DNA of 37,619 nt from Methanobacteriota archaeon (GTDB lineage Archaea; Thermoplasmatota; Poseidoniia; Poseidoniales; Poseidoniaceae). A model generated the notes under the pieces. That model saw nothing but the letters and a program-made list of their open reading frames with translations. It did not search any database and had not been told where the DNA came from. Below, one piece after another: positions 33,368 through 37,619 of the stretch. Made by a program: the position numbers and the translations under genes. Location: assembly GCA_002715725.1 (NCBI GenBank), contig PAZU01000005.1:18792-56410 (forward strand), given 5' to 3'. Within the stretch, counting starts at the first letter, position 1, and every line of letters begins with the position of its first letter.

Positions 33368-33906
33368 GTTTGCAAATCCCTGAAGACGAAGGAGCCAAGA
33401 AGAGGGCGGGATATTGGAATTCCTCTGTCGCTTTGGGGGTACTCGCACTAGTCCTATTTTTCATCGGAGGGAATAGGTCCAACGGAGCAGACATGATTGC
33501 TTGCGGATGGGCTTCATGCTGTTTTTCTCTGGTCTTTGCAATAAGCGCGTTAAGCACCAAAAATGATGAGCGCGTGATTATAATTCAACAACCTCCACAA
33601 TACGTTCCTGTTCAAGAACAGCCTGTAATCCAACAAACCAGGCCGCTGCCTCCTCAACAAAAAACGCCTAGCGCCCCTGCAAAAACAATGGAGATGTGGG
33701 TGAAGGAAGCACAAAATTTGGAACTAGCAAGAAATTGGGAAGGTGCTGCTGAAGCATACGAGAAAGCTGGTTTGTATGCTGAAGCTGGAAGGATTAGAAA
33801 AGAACATCTTGAGAATACCCAACCTGTTGTTCAGATAGGCAAAGTTGGCGATACCATCCTGCATGATTCAGTAATGATTTCCGAGGATTCTGATAAAGTA
33901 GAATGA
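33364..33906 (+). CDS. Membrane protein with a TPR-like C-terminal helical segment, 180 aa
   Basis: Two hydrophobic segments (about residues 19-37, VALGVLALVLFFIGG; 45-63, MIACGWASCCFSLVFAISAL) are followed by a Pro/Gln-rich linker (about 75-105, QPPQYVPVQEQPVIQQ). The helical block MWVKEAQNLELARNWEGAAEAYEKAGLYAEAG around 115-150 resembles one TPR-like helix pair that could bind a partner. The Pro/Gln linker plus helix pair suggests a tethered cytosolic docking module. Function unknown. It is translationally coupled to the preceding small membrane protein. Confidence 0.75.
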   Translation: MSLQIPEDEGAKKRAGYWNSSVALGVLALVLFFIGGNRSNGADMIACGWASCCFSLVFAISALSTKNDERVIIIQQPPQYVPVQEQPVIQQTRPLPPQQKTPSAPAKTMEMWVKEAQNLELARNWEGAAEAYEKAGLYAEAGRIRKEHLENTQPVVQIGKVGDTILHDSVMISEDSDKVE

Positions 33907-33987
33907 ATGAAATTGAAGGATTCATTCTAAACTGACAGCAGAAAGGTTTGATTTGCTTGTCCGTCTCCAAGGGGTTGGGGGAGAAGT

Positions 33988-34371
33988 ATGAGTGAAGTCC
34001 CAGATGGCCTATACTATACCAAAGAACACGAATGGATTAGAGTCGAAGGAGACGAGGTAGTGATTGGAATTACCGATCATGCCCAAGATGCTTTGACCGA
34101 TATCGTATACATCGAACTACCTGAAGTTGGCGAGACCTGTGAAGAAATGGGTGAGTTTGCAGTTGTTGAATCTGTAAAGTCTGCATCACCAATTTTTGCT
34201 CCACTTGCTGGAGAGATTACCGCTGTAAATGATGAATTAGACGATGCTCCAGAATTAATGAATCAAGAGCCGTATGGTGCAGGTTGGATTATTCGAATGA
34301 AATTGAATGATGCTTCTGCTGTATCTACATTGATGTCGCCTGCAGATTACAAAGCTGAAATTGGCGAGTGA
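33988..34371 (+). CDS. gcvH: Glycine cleavage system H protein
   Basis: The lipoyl carrier of the glycine cleavage system, shuttling the aminomethyl group between GcvP, GcvT and the Lpd enzyme. The protein reads as a standard 127-aa H protein: YTKEHEWI at the N terminus, GITDHAQDALTDIVYIELPEVGE, the lipoylated Lys in VVESVKSASPI (residue 64), and EPYGAGWIIRMKL near the end. GGGGGAGAAGT upstream gives a strong ribosome-binding site. No gcvP, gcvT or lipoate-ligase gene is in the window. The start of rnhA lies 7 nt past its stop, so both share a transcript. Confidence 0.95.
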   Translation: MSEVPDGLYYTKEHEWIRVEGDEVVIGITDHAQDALTDIVYIELPEVGETCEEMGEFAVVESVKSASPIFAPLAGEITAVNDELDDAPELMNQEPYGAGWIIRMKLNDASAVSTLMSPADYKAEIGE

Positions 34372-34378
34372 AATTGCA

Positions 34379-34903
34379 ATGTTTCACATCTATGTTGATG
34401 GTTCTTGTTTAGGTAACCAAAATGTGGATAGTGATACGCCTGCAGGTTGGGGTGTAGTCGTAATTACAGGCTCGAACGATTTAGGCCGTGGTAATGGAGA
34501 AATTCTCCATGAATTCAATGGCAAAGTAGTCACTGATTCCAGTGATTCAAAATTCATTGGTGCCGAAGTTGGCTCCAACAATACTGCCGAGTTGACTGCT
34601 TTTGCAGAAGCTTTGAGATGGGTTTTGAGTGAGGGTGGAGAGTCCGATATCATCATCAAAACCGATTCGCAATACGCCGGAAATCAAGCCACTGGTGCTT
34701 GGAAAGCAAAGGCGAATCGAGAATTGGTTGCACATGTTCAAGCCTTGTGGAATGAAGTTACTCAAATTAGAGAATTGTCTTGGGAGCACGTTAAGGCACA
34801 TAGTGGCCACCGTTGGAATGAAAGGGCAGACCATCTTGCAATTCGCGCCGCTAATGACGAAACGCCGGTATCTCTTTCGTTTTGGAAACCTGGTCAGCGC
34901 TGA
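34379..34903 (+). CDS. rnhA: Ribonuclease HI
   Basis: Cleaves RNA in RNA-DNA hybrids. ATG 34379 gives MFHIYVDGSCLGN, with the first metal-binding Asp at residue 7; the track's TTG start overlaps gcvH. The second acidic residue is in NNTAELTAFAEAL (near residue 70), the third in IIKTDSQYAGN (near 95), and the last in WNERADHLA (near 150), with the HVKAHSGH handle region before it. The 174-aa length fits. Type 1 RNase H is typical of bacteria and some archaea, many archaea using type 2. It overlaps the convergent galU-like gene by 10 nt. Confidence 0.93.
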   Translation: MFHIYVDGSCLGNQNVDSDTPAGWGVVVITGSNDLGRGNGEILHEFNGKVVTDSSDSKFIGAEVGSNNTAELTAFAEALRWVLSEGGESDIIIKTDSQYAGNQATGAWKAKANRELVAHVQALWNEVTQIRELSWEHVKAHSGHRWNERADHLAIRAANDETPVSLSFWKPGQR

Positions 34904-35751
34904 AGTCTGTCTTTCAACCAATCCCTGATTTCATCAGCCATGTCTTCGCGTCCGAGGGCATAATCGATTTGGCTTTTTAGCCAAGGCAAAGGCGCCCCAG
35001 AATCGTACCATTGGAAACCATGTAGTTCGACGCCTACCAAACCATCATTCTCCATCCAATGCTTTTGCAATGCTATGGATTGCAATTCTCCATATTCTTC
35101 AAAACTATATTTTGATAGCAAATTTGCAGTATCCTCGGTAAACAAATATCGGCCACAAAGAACCAAATTTGATGGGGCATCATTTCGATTTGGTTTCTCT
35201 ACGATTTCTTTCACAAGTTGGCCTTCCATTGAGACCACTCCGTAATTTTCTGGATCCTCTACCGCCGCCAATCCTACGCATGGCAGAGAGGTTTTCTCAT
35301 ATGCCTCAACCAAAATTTTCGATGCATTAGAAGGATTGTAGTTGGATACCGATGAATAAGAATCTAGTAGAATATTGTCGCCAAGTAAGACCATGAATGG
35401 CCCACTAATCGAATCTAATGCACAACTAAGTGCATCTCCAAAACCACGGGGCACCTCTTGCACATGGACTAGCACTTCCACATCTGCAAATGGAGAAAGT
35501 AGTTCTTTGCTAATATCAGGTCGCTTATCCAAAGCCCAAGAATTATCCTTCAGCAAACTTGTGAAATCTTTAGTTGGAGACGTAATTATGTGCAATCGTT
35601 TAGCTCCTGCCTCAACCGCTTCGCGTGCTAAATGCGAGATTGCAGGAATGTCTACCAAAGGTAGTGCTTCTTTTGCAATGGCAGCACTTGCAGGCAACAT
35701 TCTCGAACCGATGCCGCCGGCCACTAATACCGCATCCTCAACCGCTGCCAT
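34894..35751 (-). CDS. UTP--glucose-1-phosphate uridylyltransferase (GalU-type)
   Basis: Makes UDP-glucose from UTP and glucose-1-phosphate. The start ATG 35751 gives MAAVEDAVLVAGGIGSRMLPAS, the nucleotide loop in its GalU variant (GGxGSRxLPxS/T), followed by AIAKEALPLVDIPAISHLAREAVEAG, the typical KE-MLP-V-D-KP-I block. LVHVQEVPRGFGDALSCAL, VLLGDNILL with the metal-binding Asp, and IVEKPNRNDAPSNLVLCGRYLF follow. The length (285 aa) fits bacterial GalU. UDP-glucose could feed the dehydrogenase-like gene at 29749. The track's GTG start is two residues further upstream. Confidence 0.9.
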   Translation of the reverse strand: MAAVEDAVLVAGGIGSRMLPASAAIAKEALPLVDIPAISHLAREAVEAGAKRLHIITSPTKDFTSLLKDNSWALDKRPDISKELLSPFADVEVLVHVQEVPRGFGDALSCALDSISGPFMVLLGDNILLDSYSSVSNYNPSNASKILVEAYEKTSLPCVGLAAVEDPENYGVVSMEGQLVKEIVEKPNRNDAPSNLVLCGRYLFTEDTANLLSKYSFEEYGELQSIALQKHWMENDGLVGVELHGFQWYDSGAPLPWLKSQIDYALGREDMADEIRDWLKDRLQR

Positions 35752-35804
35752 CAGCACCCTAACACCCCCATTGCTTTCAAGCGTGGTGCCCCACAGGCTA
35801 GGTT

Positions 35805-36212
35805 ATGGGCGCAAAGACAGAGTGGCGAGTCTTTGCCGCCGTGGGAACAGTTCTGGTCGCTATTACATTCACAAATTGGTCTCCAGAAGGACCGTGGAAC
35901 GATTCGACTTTTACTTCGGGTTCACTTGGATTAACTGGCATGATGTTGCTTTATTTGGCATGGTTTAGATTGACATTTGAATCCAAAGGTGTCGTGCCGA
36001 CTATGGATATGTGGAAGGACCCGGAAGGAACTTCTCCATTGGTAATAGGTGTTGGTCTAGTCATTTTAGGCATAGCATATGCTGTTGGTAGAATTGATTT
36101 CTTTCCTGGGCCAGCTGGACTAATTTTGTCACTTGTGGGATTGTTAGTAGCAACCAATGGCGTCTATGTTTGGCTATCAAGTGCCGGGCCGCTTTCTAGG
36201 GAAGAAGAATAA
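35805..36212 (+). CDS. Small polytopic membrane protein, 135 aa
   Basis: I do not recognise this protein. Four probable membrane helices: VFAAVGTVLVAITFTNW (near 9-25), LGLTGMMLLYLAWFRL (near 41-56), LVIGVGLVILGIAYAVG (near 78-94) and LILSLVGLLVATNGVYVW (near 106-123). A loop with Asp and Lys follows helix 2 (TMDMWKDPEGTSP). The short acidic C terminus (SREEE) suggests a cytosolic tail. Its stop is immediately followed by the stop of the convergent surface-protein gene, leaving no intergenic space. Confidence 0.75.
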   Translation: MGAKTEWRVFAAVGTVLVAITFTNWSPEGPWNDSTFTSGSLGLTGMMLLYLAWFRLTFESKGVVPTMDMWKDPEGTSPLVIGVGLVILGIAYAVGRIDFFPGPAGLILSLVGLLVATNGVYVWLSSAGPLSREEE

Positions 36213-37619
36213 TCACTCTTCTTCTTCAGTATATTCAGATGTGCGCATCATTACTAACAAGTACACCAATAATGCGAGTATGATTATTGTTAGAATTACT
36301 GTTGCTGCAGTGTCCTTGTCATCTCCACTGCGCCCTTTGCTACTTTCTTTTTCATCGTCTTGTTCATTGCCATTCTCATCGCTGTCATCATCATCCTCGA
36401 CAACAGTTTCGACATAATCCCAAGTTAGAATGAAGCCTATTTCATCAGCACCATCTACAATTAATCCTAGGCATTTTTCTTCTGATTGATTTGCACTGAA
36501 AGATAGCGCCCAATCTGACTGAGAATAGAGAGAGGTACCTTCACCATCGATGTCTTGACAAGAAATATTGGACACTGTAGAAGAAGTGGAGATGACAATC
36601 ATATCCCCTTCATGCATTGCCCCTAGAGAGATCATTGCGCCATCGCTCAGATTTGCTCTTTGTCCTGTGGTTGTCATTACACTGGAAGTGAAATTAACCA
36701 CAACCACCTCAACTTCCTCTTCGGTTTCTCTGAGAGGTTGTGATTGCGAGTTTTCATCTGCAAACAATCTTTCATCGTGCCATGGATTTTGCTCAGAACC
36801 CCAAGCGGCTACGATTGTAACTGCATACCAGGCTTCATCTTGAGCGTTTAGCGGGTTGTGTGTAAATTGTTCATTTGATAGGTTTGTAATTCCTAATTCT
36901 TCTGCATCATCTAAAGAATCAATTGGGCCGCTGATTGAACGCCAAACCTTTGCTAAGGCATTGGGATTATTTGTATTATCATCCCAAGAAATAACAACTG
37001 TTCCGTCTACATATCTTTCTGCATCAATTCCCGAAATTGTAGTTGTAGAAATCGTTGTTTCAATAACTGGGTCTGATACTGGAGAAGATTCTGTCAATTC
37101 CATTATTTCGTTACCTTGAGAATCTTGCAGTGATATAGCATACCATGATTGGCGGTGTTCGCCGAATGGGACTTCTATTTCGTATGATGATTGGGAGGCG
37201 TCAACTGTAGCTACGAGGGTGTTTGAATCGATTGATTCAGGAGCCATGTTGCTACGATAGATATTGATTGTAAGATCGTCATCTTGAACTCCTTCTTCCC
37301 AATCGATAGTGGTTTTATCGGTTTCAGTGTCGAATGTTGCTGACAATTCTCCAATGAATAATGGTGCTACATTATCCTCCCAAACAGGAGTTTCCAACGT
37401 ATTCGAGCCAAGGAAACGGGTGTCCTCAGAAGTAGGATACAATAGTGTAACGGAATAGTAAATATCTCTTTCAACCGATGTGTCTGAATGGTCAATTTGG
37501 TAGCTTGTAGTTCCCGCAGGGACGCTGCTGCTGACAATTGTCTTTGGCATCTCATTCCAGTTTTCTCTAGTTGCTGGAGAATCATGGCTGTAAATCATAA
37601 TTGAATGGTTCATATCCAA
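36213..37619 (-). CDS. Surface protein with fibronectin-III-like repeats and C-terminal anchor, N terminus beyond the window
   Basis: The frame continues through the right edge; the track's start at 37619 is only an edge TTG, so the gene is truncated here. The visible 468 aa hold at least three repeated beta-sandwich units spaced about 100 residues apart, each with an ISWDD/IDWEEG strand, an IYRS/VWRS motif and an AWYAVTI/SWYAISL strand, a fibronectin type-III-like pattern. A Ser/Thr/Glu-rich stalk and an acidic stretch (ETVVEDDDDSDENGNEQDD) precede one terminal membrane helix (AATVILTIIILALLVYLLVMM) and a short acidic cytosolic end. This is the same architecture class as the 10274 gene: secreted domains, then one anchor. 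Adhesive or envelope role is likely. Confidence 0.87.
   Translation of the reverse strand: MDMNHSIMIYSHDSPATRENWNEMPKTIVSSSVPAGTTSYQIDHSDTSVERDIYYSVTLLYPTSEDTRFLGSNTLETPVWEDNVAPLFIGELSATFDTETDKTTIDWEEGVQDDDLTINIYRSNMAPESIDSNTLVATVDASQSSYEIEVPFGEHRQSWYAISLQDSQGNEIMELTESSPVSDPVIETTISTTTISGIDAERYVDGTVVISWDDNTNNPNALAKVWRSISGPIDSLDDAEELGITNLSNEQFTHNPLNAQDEAWYAVTIVAAWGSEQNPWHDERLFADENSQSQPLRETEEEVEVVVVNFTSSVMTTTGQRANLSDGAMISLGAMHEGDMIVISTSSTVSNISCQDIDGEGTSLYSQSDWALSFSANQSEEKCLGLIVDGADEIGFILTWDYVETVVEDDDDSDENGNEQDDEKESSKGRSGDDKDTAATVILTIIILALLVYLLVMMRTSEYTEEEE

Noticed and set aside
1-37619. CRISPR arrays, insertion sequences, integrases or prophage genes
   Set aside because: No regularly spaced direct repeats, transposase motifs or phage genes were seen; the repeats in the RNA region differ in spacing and are hairpins.

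Overview
The window looks like a marine planktonic archaeon, most plausibly a Poseidoniales (Marine Group II) relative. Archaeal markers (KEOPS subunit Pcc1, archaeal 4-phosphopantoate--beta-alanine ligase, THEP1-type NTPase, possible leaderless starts behind TATA-like boxes) sit beside bacterial-type metabolic genes (FumC, ATP-type PckA, GlmM, HflX, GcvH, XthA, isoaspartyl peptidase). Large acidic, Asp-rich surface proteins with a single C-terminal membrane anchor fit the same group. Taxonomy is inferred from gene content only; no marker tree was possible.

Layout. 1-2496: a left-edge partial gene, an unknown protein, a secreted lipoprotein esterase and a small winged-helix-like protein. 2529-4713: stand-alone GlmU-like acyltransferase plus phosphoglucosamine mutase (amino-sugar precursors). 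4710-8555: a giant polytopic membrane protein, divergent from pckA. 10274-14047: a 1257-residue surface protein. 14094-17705: cyclophilin, isoaspartyl peptidase, sulfotransferase, fumarase. 17706-18694: a roughly 1-kb gap without a convincing protein gene, which I read as a large structured RNA on the minus strand. 18695-26899: propeller protein, carboxypeptidase-regulatory-like membrane protein, HflX, Pcc1, XthA, FAD oxidoreductase, NadC, phosphopantothenate-pathway enzyme, isopropylmalate-dehydrogenase-like enzyme. 27085-29017: three adjacent unknown genes, two membrane-anchored. 29049-30989: sugar nucleotidyltransferase, a short UDP-sugar-dehydrogenase-like protein and GtrA, probably for surface glycans. 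30958-37619: glutaredoxin, two tandem TerB-like proteins, THEP1, two small membrane proteins, GcvH, RNase HI, GalU, a membrane protein and a surface protein cut by the right edge.

The genome is very compact. Eight convergent gene pairs overlap or almost touch at their stops, and every other gap is under about 190 bp. This makes the 989-bp gap after fumC exceptional. It is visibly GC-richer than its surroundings, carries eight copies of CTTCGG on the minus strand and none on the plus, many of them capping perfect stems, and holds three related hairpin units whose stems differ in sequence but keep pairing. I recognise no known RNA family in it, and it is the strongest candidate here for something undescribed.
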